NCBI RefSeq assembly: GCF_039978735.1
Contig: NZ_JBDWAS010000048.1
Coordinates: 1-64,000 of the forward strand
Length of the DNA stretch: 64,000 nucleotides
Source of the DNA: Maricaulis sp039978735
GTDB lineage: Bacteria; Pseudomonadota; Alphaproteobacteria; Caulobacterales; Maricaulaceae
Direction of reading: 5' to 3'
The position numbers and the translations under genes are program-made. Numbering within the stretch: the stretch's first letter is position 1; each line of letters begins with the position of its first letter. The notes under the pieces were generated by a model. That model did not search any database. It was not told the origin of the DNA and saw nothing but the letters and a program-made list of their open reading frames with translations. Positions 15,036 through 23,208 of the stretch are shown here, piece after piece.

Positions 15036-16952
15036 TTATTCCGCCGCCTGTGTCTCCGCGATCCAGTTGTTCACGCGCTCTTCCAGCACGGCCAGGGGCA
15101 TGGCGCCCTGGGTCAGGACGACATCGTGGAAGTCGCGGATGTCATAGGCCTCGCCGAGGGCCTCCTCCGCCACCCCGCGCAGGCGCAGGATTTCCAGCAT
15201 GCCGACCTTGTAGGCATTGGCCTGGCCCGGATAGACGATGTAGCGGTCGATGGCATTGCGCACATCGCCTTCCGGATTGGGCGTGTTTTCCAGGAGGTAG
15301 TCGACCGCTTCCTGGCGCGTCCACTGGTGATAGTGCAGGCCGGTGTCGACCACGAGGCGGCAGGCCCGCCACAACTCCATCGCCAGCCGGCCGAAGTCGG
15401 AATAGGGGTCGGAGTAGAAGCCGAATTCCTTGGGCAGGTATTCGGTGTAGAGCCCCCAGCCTTCGGTATAGGCGGTGTAGCCGCCAAAGCGCCGGAAGGC
15501 CGGCACACCGTCCAGTTCCTGCATGATGGCCAGCTGCATGTGGTGGCCCGGAATGCCCTCGTGATAGGCCAGCGCTTCCATCTGGTAGGTCGGCATGTCG
15601 GCCATGTCGCGCAGATTGGCGTAGTAGACGCCGGGGCGCGTGCCGTTCGGAGCCGGGCGCTGGTAGAAGGCCTTGCCGGCCGCGTTTTCGCGGAACGGCT
15701 CGACGCGGCGCACTTCCAGTTCGGCCTCCGGGAAGGTGTTGAACATCTGCGGCAGGGTCTCGCGCATCGTGTCGATCAGCGCGGTGGCGTCGGCGAGATA
15801 GTCGGCCCGGCCTTCGTCGGTGTTGGGATAGTAGAACTGCTCGTCAGTGCGCATGAATTCAAAGAACTCGGCCAGCGAGCCTTCGAAACCGACCTGATCC
15901 ATGATGGCGCGCATCTCGCCATGGATCCGCTCGACCTCGGCGAGGCCGAGCTGGTGGATCTCCTCGGCGGACAGATCCATCGTCGTGTAGTTGTTCAGGA
16001 GGTAGTTGTAGAACTCGCCGCCATCGGGGTGTTTCCACACACCGTCATCGTCGGTGGCGACTTCCGCCTGCTCTTCGAACAGGGCGATGATCCGCTGATA
16101 GGCGGGTTCGACGACGGATGTCAGGGCTGCCTCGGCTTCGGCGATCAGGCGGTCCTTCTCGGCCTGGTCGATATCCAGCGCCTCGACCTTGCCGCGGAAG
16201 TCGGCCATCAGCGGGCTGTCCTCGCCGCTGTCATCGAAGGGGGCACCGGTGATGACATTGCGCGCCGTGGCGATCATCGGATCATAGGTCCAGCGCGGCG
16301 TGAGAACGCCCAGCTCGGCCGAGCGGCGCGAATTCGCGATATTCTGGTCGAGATACTCACCCATGCCTTCCAGCCGCGCGACATAGGCTTCCGCATCCGA
16401 AAGCGTGTCCACCCGGTGATTATTGATCAGGAAGGTGGGCGTATTCATGTGCGGGCCCGAGCGCGGCGTGAAGGTGTAGCCGTGATCGCGCCAGCGCCAG
16501 CCGGCTTCGCTTCGCTCGGCGTCGTATTCGAACAGGCGCCAGGAGAGTTGTGCGCTCTCGTCCAGCGCATCGAAATCGAAATTCTCGCGCATATAGGCGA
16601 GATTGGCCTGGCCGATCTCATGGCTTTCGGCCTCGAATTCCGGCGAGGCATCATTCCAGCGATCGTAATCCGTCTTGCGGCCCAGATAGGTCTGGTACAT
16701 CGGGCTGCGAGCCAGGTTTGCCTCGAACACCTCGTTGAACCAGGCGTTCAGACGCTCGCTCTCGGTTTCGGTCGCATCGGCCGTCTGCGACGTCTCGCCA
16801 GCGGCTTCAGCGCCTGCAGAACCGGCCTCCGGCCGGTCGGCGCCGGCCGGCGTCTGTCCAGCGGCGGAATGATCCTCGGCGGGTTGCGAACAGGCGGCCA
16901 GCAGGGCCAGCGCCGACGCCCCGGCCAGCCAGGTCATTGCGGTCTTCGTCAT
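15036..16952 (-). CDS. DUF885 family lipoprotein 2
   Basis: A 638-residue lipoprotein (start ATG 16952 with GGGGAAG upstream; lipobox LAAC at the end of the signal). HEGIPGHH lies at residues 464-471. DFRGKVEALDIDQAEKDRL, FYNYLLNNYTTMDLSAEEI and YTAYTEGWGLYTEYLPKEFG are shared with the other three paralogues. An Ala/Gly/Thr-rich linker follows the lipid anchor. It starts 11 bases after DUF885 gene 3, so the two are co-transcribed. Substrate unknown. Confidence 0.88.
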   Translation of the reverse strand: MTKTAMTWLAGASALALLAACSQPAEDHSAAGQTPAGADRPEAGSAGAEAAGETSQTADATETESERLNAWFNEVFEANLARSPMYQTYLGRKTDYDRWNDASPEFEAESHEIGQANLAYMRENFDFDALDESAQLSWRLFEYDAERSEAGWRWRDHGYTFTPRSGPHMNTPTFLINNHRVDTLSDAEAYVARLEGMGEYLDQNIANSRRSAELGVLTPRWTYDPMIATARNVITGAPFDDSGEDSPLMADFRGKVEALDIDQAEKDRLIAEAEAALTSVVEPAYQRIIALFEEQAEVATDDDGVWKHPDGGEFYNYLLNNYTTMDLSAEEIHQLGLAEVERIHGEMRAIMDQVGFEGSLAEFFEFMRTDEQFYYPNTDEGRADYLADATALIDTMRETLPQMFNTFPEAELEVRRVEPFRENAAGKAFYQRPAPNGTRPGVYYANLRDMADMPTYQMEALAYHEGIPGHHMQLAIMQELDGVPAFRRFGGYTAYTEGWGLYTEYLPKEFGFYSDPYSDFGRLAMELWRACRLVVDTGLHYHQWTRQEAVDYLLENTPNPEGDVRNAIDRYIVYPGQANAYKVGMLEILRLRGVAEEALGEAYDIRDFHDVVLTQGAMPLAVLEERVNNWIAETQAAE

Positions 16953-16963
16953 AACTCTTCCCC

Positions 16964-18856
16964 TCACTCTTGGCTGTCGCCGCGCTTTCCGGCGACATAG
17001 TCGTTGACCAGTTCGGTCAGCACGGGCAGCGGCAGCGACCCGTTGGTCAGCACGACATCGTGGAATTCGCCCCAGTCGAAATCATCGCCCAGCTCTTCGC
17101 GGGCATAATCGCGCAGATCGCGGATACGCATCTGGCCGATCTTGTAGGAGGTCGCCTGGCCCGGCCAGACGATATAGCGCTCGACCTCGCGGACGATCTC
17201 TTCCTCCGTGAAGGAGGTGTTGGCCGTCAGATACTCGATGGCATCCTCGCGCGACCATTGCAGAGAGTGGATGCCCGTATCGACCACGAGGCGTCCGGCG
17301 CGCCAGAGCTCGTAGGCGAGGCGGCCGAAATCCTGATAGGGATCGGTGAACAGGCCCATATCCTTGCCCAGGCTCTCGGCATAGAGCGCCCAGCCCTCGC
17401 CGAAGGCCGACAGGTAGAGCAGACGCTGGAACATCGGCGTGCCTTCACGCTCCTGGGCCAGGGCCAGCTGGAAGTGGTGGCCGGGAATGCCCTCGTGATA
17501 GGCCAGTGTTTCCATCTGGTAGGTCGGCAGGTTCCGCATGTTCAGCGTGTTGGCGTAGTAGATGCCGGGGCGTGAACCGTCGAGCGCCGGCGAGTTGTAG
17601 AAGGCGCTTGGCGAACCGGCTGCCCGGAAGGGTTCGACTTCGCGTACGACAAGCGGGGCTTCCGGCATGGTGTCGAAATAATCCGGCAGCACATCGCGCA
17701 CAGTGTCGAAGATCGCATTGGCGCCGGCGATATATTCGGCGCGGCCCTCATCCGTGTTCGGCAGGTAGAATTGCTCGTCGGTGCGCATGAACTCGAAGAA
17801 GTCCTGCAGGGAGCCTTCGAAGCCCACCTGGTCCATGATGGCGCGCATCTCGCCATGGATGCGGTCGATCTCGGCGAGGCCGATATCATGGACTTCCTGG
17901 GGCGACAGGTCGGGCAGGGTGGTGAAGCTGGCCAGCTGGCTTTCGTAATAGGCCTGGCCGCGCGGCAGCTTCCAGGCGCCGTCACGCGTATCCGTCATCT
18001 CGGCATGGCGCTCGAACATGTCGATCAGGCGGCGATAGGCCAGGCTGACAGAGCTCTCCAGAGCCTCGGTCGCGCGGGCGATGAGGTCGTCCTTTGCCTC
18101 CTGGTCGATATCCAGCGCCTCGACCTTGCCGCGGAAGTCAGCCAGCAGCGGGCTTTCGCTGCCGCTGTCGTCAAAGGGCGCGCCGGTGATCAGGGCCTGT
18201 GTGTTGCCGATGAGGTAGTCGAAGGCGAAGCGCGGCGGCAGGACGCCGGCCTCGGCGCGTTCGTCGGCGCGCACGATCAGCGTGTCGAGAACCGGGCCAA
18301 GCCCCTCAAGGCGGCGGATATAGGCTTCGGCGTGATCGGCGTTTTCGATCCGGTGCTGGCTGATCAGCAGGGTCGGCATGCCGGTGTGCGGACCGAACAT
18401 CTGGGTGAAGACATAGTTCTGGTCGCGGAATTCATACTGCCGGATGCCGGTTTCCTGCAGGTATTCGAAGACGCGATAGGAGACGCGGGCATCCGCGTCG
18501 AGCGCGTCATAGTCGAAACTGTCGCGCAGATAGGCCAGGCGGTCGATGCGGCGTTGCTGGTCAGCGGCGGCGGCCTCGTCGGTTACGGCATCCCAGCGGC
18601 CATAGGCGTCCAGATTGTCGATCCGGCCAAGCTGGGTCTGGGTTTGCGGCGAGCGGACGAGGTCAGCCTCGAACAGTTCGTCGAACCAGGTATAGAGGCG
18701 TTCGCTTTCGCTTTGTTCGGCCTGGGCGGCCCGGGCCGCTTCAACGGCGGCGCCGGACAACTCGTTACGCGGCGTGGCGCTGTCGTCGGGCTGGGAACAG
18801 GCCGCCAGCAGGGCGATGAGCGAGACAGCAAGCGGTGTACGGATCGAATACTTCAT
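16964..18856 (-). CDS. DUF885 family lipoprotein 3
   Basis: A 630-residue lipoprotein. The frame is open to 18925, but ATG 18856 gives a proper lipoprotein signal (ALLAAC) and has GGGGAGA upstream. HEGIPGHH is at residues 454-461. LSAFGEGWALYAESLGKDMG and WRAGRLVVDTGIHSLQW correspond to the conserved second half of the domain. It is coupled to gene 2 by an 11-base gap and separated from gene 4 by 166 bases containing a palindrome. Confidence 0.88.
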   Translation of the reverse strand: MKYSIRTPLAVSLIALLAACSQPDDSATPRNELSGAAVEAARAAQAEQSESERLYTWFDELFEADLVRSPQTQTQLGRIDNLDAYGRWDAVTDEAAAADQQRRIDRLAYLRDSFDYDALDADARVSYRVFEYLQETGIRQYEFRDQNYVFTQMFGPHTGMPTLLISQHRIENADHAEAYIRRLEGLGPVLDTLIVRADERAEAGVLPPRFAFDYLIGNTQALITGAPFDDSGSESPLLADFRGKVEALDIDQEAKDDLIARATEALESSVSLAYRRLIDMFERHAEMTDTRDGAWKLPRGQAYYESQLASFTTLPDLSPQEVHDIGLAEIDRIHGEMRAIMDQVGFEGSLQDFFEFMRTDEQFYLPNTDEGRAEYIAGANAIFDTVRDVLPDYFDTMPEAPLVVREVEPFRAAGSPSAFYNSPALDGSRPGIYYANTLNMRNLPTYQMETLAYHEGIPGHHFQLALAQEREGTPMFQRLLYLSAFGEGWALYAESLGKDMGLFTDPYQDFGRLAYELWRAGRLVVDTGIHSLQWSREDAIEYLTANTSFTEEEIVREVERYIVWPGQATSYKIGQMRIRDLRDYAREELGDDFDWGEFHDVVLTNGSLPLPVLTELVNDYVAGKRGDSQE

Positions 18857-18931
18857 GTCGGTCTCCCCAGACCGGCGGCGGCTGGGTCGCAGGCCGGCGC
18901 CGTTATCCGAATTGGCTACGATCAAACGGAC

Positions 18932-18959
18932 GTCAGCCGCTGCACCGGCAGCGGCTGAC
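18932..18959. other. 11-bp perfect palindromic hairpin between DUF885 genes 4 and 3
   Basis: GTCAGCCGCTG and CAGCGGCTGAC flank a six-base loop. It lies 63 bases after the stop of DUF885 gene 4 and 75 bases before the ATG of gene 3 on the minus strand. There is no T-run on the minus strand. It may be an mRNA-stabilising or pausing hairpin; no further support is visible. Confidence 0.45.
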
Positions 18960-19022
18960 TCCTGTCACGTTCTGTGCGGCAGGATAGCCCTGTGAGGCCC
19001 CCGCCTGTCAAACGCGGTTCGT

Positions 19023-20936
19023 CTATTCGGCGGCCTGGTTCGCCGCAATATAGTCGTCGACCAGCTGTTCCAGCAGGGTGAGCGGGATCGAGCCATTGGT
19101 CAGGACCACATCGTGGAACTCGCCCATGTCGAAATCATCGCCCAGGGCATCCATGGCGCGCTGGCGAAGGTCCAGGATGGTGAGCATGCCGACCTTGTAG
19201 GACACCGCCTGGCCCGGCCAGACCATGTAGCGGCGCACTTCATTGACGATATCGCCCTCAGGCATCGGCGTATTGGCGACCATGTAGTCGATCGCGTCCT
19301 GCTCGCTCCACTCCATCGCGTGGATGCCGGTGTCGACGACCAGGCGCGCAGCCCGGAAGACCTCGTAGGAGAGGCGGCCGAAATCCTGATAGGGATCGGT
19401 GAAGCCGCCCATCGTCTTGCCGAGATTTTCCGCATAGAGGCCCCAGCCTTCGGAGAAGGCCGAATAGCCCTGCAGGCGCTGGAACATCGGCACGCCTTCC
19501 AGCTCCTGGGCGAGGGCGATCTGGAAGTGATGGCCCGGCGCGCCCTCATGGTAGGACAGCGTCTCGATCAGATAGTTCGGATTGTCCCGCATGTGGGCGA
19601 GGTTGACGTAGTAGGCACCCGGGCGGGAGCCGTCGAGGGCGCCGGACTCGTAGAAAGCGCCGGTGGCCGTCTCGATGCGGTATTGCTCGACCGCGCGGAC
19701 TTCCAGGTCGGCTTCCGGCAGCGTGTTGAAGTATTGCGGCGCTATCTCCATCACGTGATCGACATAGGCGGTGGCCTGGTCGAGATACTGCTGACGGCCT
19801 TCTTCGGTGTCCGGATAGTAGAACTGGTCGTCGGTGCGCAGGTGGACGAAGAAGTCCTGCAGCGTGCCTTCGAAACCGACTTCTTCCATGATGGCGCGCA
19901 TCTCGTCATGGATGCGGGCAACCTCGTCCAGACCGGTCTGGTGGATGTCGCCGGCCGAGAGGTCGGTCCGCGTGGTGTAGTTGTTCAGCTGGCTGCGATA
20001 GAAGCTCTCGCCTTCCGGCAGTGCCCAGGCGCCCTGGTTGCGGCCATCGGCCATCTCGCCATGACGCTCCATCGTCTCGACCAGCGCCGTGTAGGCCGGG
20101 CCGACTTCGGCCGTCAGGGCTGCTTCGGCTTCGGCGATCAGGCGATCCTTCTCGGCCTGGTCGATCTCAAGGGCCTCGACCTTGTTGCGGAAGTCGGCCA
20201 GCAGCGGGCTGTCCTCACCGCTGTCGTCGAAGGGCGCGCCGGTGATGAAGCGCCGGGCGGCGGTGACCACGATCGGATAGGCGAAAGCCGGGGCCAGGAC
20301 GCCGTCCTGCGCGCGGGCATCGGCCTGGGCCGTATAGGTCTCGATTACATCGCCCAGACCGTTGAGGCGGCTGATATAGGCCTCGGCATGTTCGACCGTA
20401 TCGACACGGTGATAGCCGATCAGGATGGTCGGAAGCTGGGTGTGGGGACCGAAGAACTGGGTGAAGATATAGCCGTGATCCCAGAACTCGCCCTGCTGGG
20501 CGTTGTTCGCCGCGATGAATTCGGCAAAGCGCCAGGCGACCTGGCCCTCATGGGTGAGGGCGTCATAGTCGAAGTTCTCGCGCATGTAGCGGGTGCGGGC
20601 CGCCTCGCGGGAGAGGGTGTCACGGAAGGCGTCTTCCGACACGTCATCCCATTCGCCATAGGCCTCGACATCGTCGATCATGCCCAGATAGGTCTTGAAC
20701 AGGGGCGAGCGGTTCAGCTCTTCCTGGAATTGTTCGTCGAACCAGGCAAAGAGGCGCTCGGTCTCGGTCTGCTCGCCGGCATCGGCCTGTTCGGCGGCTT
20801 GCGTGTCCGGCGCCGCCGTCCCGGCTGCAGAGGTCTCGGACGCCGGCGTCGCGGTTTCGGCGGTATCGTCGGTCGGCGAGCAGGCGGCCATCAGGGCCAG
20901 GCAGGACGTGCCGATCAAAAAGCTGCGAAGACGCAT
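19023..20936 (-). CDS. DUF885 family lipoprotein 4
   Basis: A 637-residue lipoprotein with lipobox MAAC. GGGGGAG precedes the ATG. The motif is HEGAPGHH (residues 463-470), with Ala where the other copies have Ile. YSAFSEGWGLYAENLGKTMG and FRAARLVVDTGIHAMEW match the paralogues. It is the first of the four genes on the minus strand and is divergent from fliQ across about 112 bases. The intergenic region is AT-richer with several TTAA motifs. Confidence 0.88.
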   Translation of the reverse strand: MRLRSFLIGTSCLALMAACSPTDDTAETATPASETSAAGTAAPDTQAAEQADAGEQTETERLFAWFDEQFQEELNRSPLFKTYLGMIDDVEAYGEWDDVSEDAFRDTLSREAARTRYMRENFDYDALTHEGQVAWRFAEFIAANNAQQGEFWDHGYIFTQFFGPHTQLPTILIGYHRVDTVEHAEAYISRLNGLGDVIETYTAQADARAQDGVLAPAFAYPIVVTAARRFITGAPFDDSGEDSPLLADFRNKVEALEIDQAEKDRLIAEAEAALTAEVGPAYTALVETMERHGEMADGRNQGAWALPEGESFYRSQLNNYTTRTDLSAGDIHQTGLDEVARIHDEMRAIMEEVGFEGTLQDFFVHLRTDDQFYYPDTEEGRQQYLDQATAYVDHVMEIAPQYFNTLPEADLEVRAVEQYRIETATGAFYESGALDGSRPGAYYVNLAHMRDNPNYLIETLSYHEGAPGHHFQIALAQELEGVPMFQRLQGYSAFSEGWGLYAENLGKTMGGFTDPYQDFGRLSYEVFRAARLVVDTGIHAMEWSEQDAIDYMVANTPMPEGDIVNEVRRYMVWPGQAVSYKVGMLTILDLRQRAMDALGDDFDMGEFHDVVLTNGSIPLTLLEQLVDDYIAANQAAE

Positions 20937-21048
20937 AATGGATAACTCCCCCGATTAAGCTGAATTGACTCTTTCTTAACGCGCGGCACGCATTCGTAAA
21001 CATAATTAACCGTAAAACCGATTCTCCCCGCAGAAGGTGAGGCGAGAC

Positions 21049-21312
21049 GTGACCGGACCGGAAGTCCTCGATTTTGCACGCGAAGCGATCTGGCTGATGC
21101 TGGCCATGTCGGCTCCGATCATGCTGGTCGGACTGGCTGTCGGCGTCACCATTGCCCTGTTCCAGGCGCTGACCCAGGTGCAGGAGATGACGCTGGTTTT
21201 CGTACCGAAAATCATCGCCATCTTCATTGCGCTGCTGATCTTCCTGCCGCTGATGGGCGGGCTGATGTCCGGCTTCATGACGGTGATCTTCGACCGGATC
21301 TCCACGCCATGA
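21049..21312 (+). CDS. fliQ: Flagellar type III export gate protein FliQ
   Basis: An 87-residue two-helix export gate subunit. GTG at 21049 gives the standard length and has GAAGGTGAGG six bases upstream; an in-frame GTG at 21037 would add four residues. Conserved parts are APIMLVGLAVGVTIALFQA and QVQEMTLVFVPKIIAIFIAL. Its stop overlaps the fliR ATG. Upstream are TTAA half-sites, one as AATTAACC (about 21004-21011), but no full CtrA box. Confidence 0.95.
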   Translation: MTGPEVLDFAREAIWLMLAMSAPIMLVGLAVGVTIALFQALTQVQEMTLVFVPKIIAIFIALLIFLPLMGGLMSGFMTVIFDRISTP

Positions 21313-22061
21313 TCCCGCAGGCGCCGGAACTTGTCTTCGCGGGCGGTCTCGTCTTTGCGCGGATCGGTGCGATCCTGATGCTGATGCCGGGCTTCGGCGA
21401 GCCGAGCATCCCGATGCGCATCCGTCTGTCCTTTGCGCTGCTGGTCTGTGTGGTGCTCGGCCCCGTGATCGCGCCGCGCCTGCCGGCTCTGCCGGAGCAG
21501 CCGCTGATGCTGGCCGGACTGGTGATGGGCGAAGTGATTACCGGGTTGATGATCGGTGCCGTGGCGCGCATCTTCATGTCGGCCGCAGCCGTGGCAGGCC
21601 AGGTGATCGGCATGCAGTCGGGCCTGGCGATGGCGCAGAGTTTCGACCCGTCGCAGGGGCAGCAGGGCGCGCTGGTCGCGACCTTGCTCAATCTCACCTT
21701 CCTGCTGCTGCTCTTCGCCACCAATACGCACCACCTCTTGCTGGCGATGATGGTGAATTCCTACGACGTGTTCGACGCTGGGCAGGTGCCGTCCATGGCC
21801 GATGGCGCACAATGGGCGCTCAACGCCTTCATCGACGCCTTCAATATCGGTGTCCAGCTGGCCGCGCCGCTGATCGTGTTCGGCCTCATTTTCTATCTGG
21901 CGCTGGGGGTGCTCTCGCGGCTGATGCCCCAAGCGCAGATCTTTTTCATCGCCATGCCGTCGAATATCATCGTCGGCCTGTTCATCCTCACCATCTCCCT
22001 CGGGGCGATGAGTGCTGTCTGGCTGGAGCGCATGCAGCGCTTCGCGACGGACATGAATTAG
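21309..22061 (+). CDS. fliR: Flagellar type III export gate protein FliR
   Basis: A 250-residue polytopic inner-membrane protein. MLMPGFGEPSIPMRIRLSFA near the N-terminus and AAPLIVFGLIFYLALGVLSR in the C-terminal half are family signatures. About six membrane helices are visible. It overlaps fliQ by four bases (ATGA) and ends ten bases before flhB. Confidence 0.96.
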   Translation: MIPQAPELVFAGGLVFARIGAILMLMPGFGEPSIPMRIRLSFALLVCVVLGPVIAPRLPALPEQPLMLAGLVMGEVITGLMIGAVARIFMSAAAVAGQVIGMQSGLAMAQSFDPSQGQQGALVATLLNLTFLLLLFATNTHHLLLAMMVNSYDVFDAGQVPSMADGAQWALNAFIDAFNIGVQLAAPLIVFGLIFYLALGVLSRLMPQAQIFFIAMPSNIIVGLFILTISLGAMSAVWLERMQRFATDMN

Positions 22062-22071
22062 GGAGGCTGGC

Positions 22072-23172
22072 GTGGCAGAAGGCGAAGACGACAGCCAGAA
22101 AACAGAAGAGCCGACACAGCGGCGTCTCGATGATGCCCGCGAGAAGGGCGATGTTGCCAAATCCCAGGAAATCCCGGGCTGGTTCGTGCTGGCTTCCGGC
22201 CTGGCCCTGATCAGTTTTGCTTTCCCGCCGATGGCTCGCGCGCTCGCCTCGGACATGCAGGTCTTCTTCGCCGAGCCGCACAATTTTGACGTCGACCCGA
22301 ATGCCGTGATGCGGATGATGCGCGATACGGCCTGGCATGTGACAGGCATTGTCGGCCTGCCGATCGCGCTTCTGGCGGTCGCCGGTTTCGCCGGTCACTA
22401 CGTCCAGCAGGGCATGCTGTTCACCACCGAGAAGATCCAGCCCAAGCTGGACAAGCTGAACCCGATCGAGGGCTTCAAACGCAATTTCGGTCCCCAGGGC
22501 ATCGCCAACTTCCTCAAGGGGATCGGCAAGATGGCCTTGGTCGCGGCGGCGGCCTTCGTTGTCCTCTATCCCAAGCGCGAAATGCTGGCCGGCCTGCCGG
22601 CGCTCGATATTGCTTCAGTGCTGGCCATCGTTCGCCAGTCCGCCATTGAGCTGATGCTGGCCGCGCTGATCGTCTACGCGATAATCGCGGGGCTGGACTA
22701 CATGTTCCAGCGGCAGAGCTTCATCAAGCGCAACCGCATGTCCAAGCGCGAGATCAAGGACGAGCTGAAACAATCCGAGGGCGACCCCATGGTGCGCGCC
22801 AAGCTGCGTCAGATCCGCCAGGAACGCTCGCAGCGCCGCATGATGGCCCAGGTGCCGGACGCGACGGTGATCGTCACCAACCCGACCCACTATGCCATCG
22901 CGCTGAAATACGAACAGGGCGTGACCCCGGCACCGATCTGTGTCGCCAAGGGCGTCGATGCCGTGGCCCTGCGTATCCGCGAACTGGCCACCGAGCACTC
23001 CATCCCCATCGTCGAGGATCCGCCGCTGGCACGCGCGCTGCACGCGACAGCCGATCTCGATACGGAAATCCCCACCGAGCACTTCCAGGCGGTCGCCAAG
23101 GTGATCGGTTATGTTCTCTCGCTCGCACAGGGACGCCGCGCACGCTATCGTCCGAGCGAGTCGACCGACTAG
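22072..23172 (+). CDS. flhB: Flagellar export switch protein FlhB
   Basis: A 366-residue export-gate protein that switches substrate specificity. The N-terminus has KTEEPTQRRLDDAREKGDVA. Four membrane helices follow, and the cytoplasmic domain holds the self-cleavage site NPTH at residues 270-273, then HYAIALKYE. GTG start with GGGAGG six bases upstream. It forms an operon with fliQ-fliR, and cckA follows 36 bases later. Confidence 0.96.
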   Translation: MAEGEDDSQKTEEPTQRRLDDAREKGDVAKSQEIPGWFVLASGLALISFAFPPMARALASDMQVFFAEPHNFDVDPNAVMRMMRDTAWHVTGIVGLPIALLAVAGFAGHYVQQGMLFTTEKIQPKLDKLNPIEGFKRNFGPQGIANFLKGIGKMALVAAAAFVVLYPKREMLAGLPALDIASVLAIVRQSAIELMLAALIVYAIIAGLDYMFQRQSFIKRNRMSKREIKDELKQSEGDPMVRAKLRQIRQERSQRRMMAQVPDATVIVTNPTHYAIALKYEQGVTPAPICVAKGVDAVALRIRELATEHSIPIVEDPPLARALHATADLDTEIPTEHFQAVAKVIGYVLSLAQGRRARYRPSESTD

Positions 23173-23208
23173 GCTTACGCCTTCCACCGATCCGTGCCGG
23201 AGCATCCC

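Noticed and set aside
20937..21048. CtrA box for fliQ
   Set aside because: TTAA half-sites occur, but none has a partner seven bases away, so only half-sites can be claimed.
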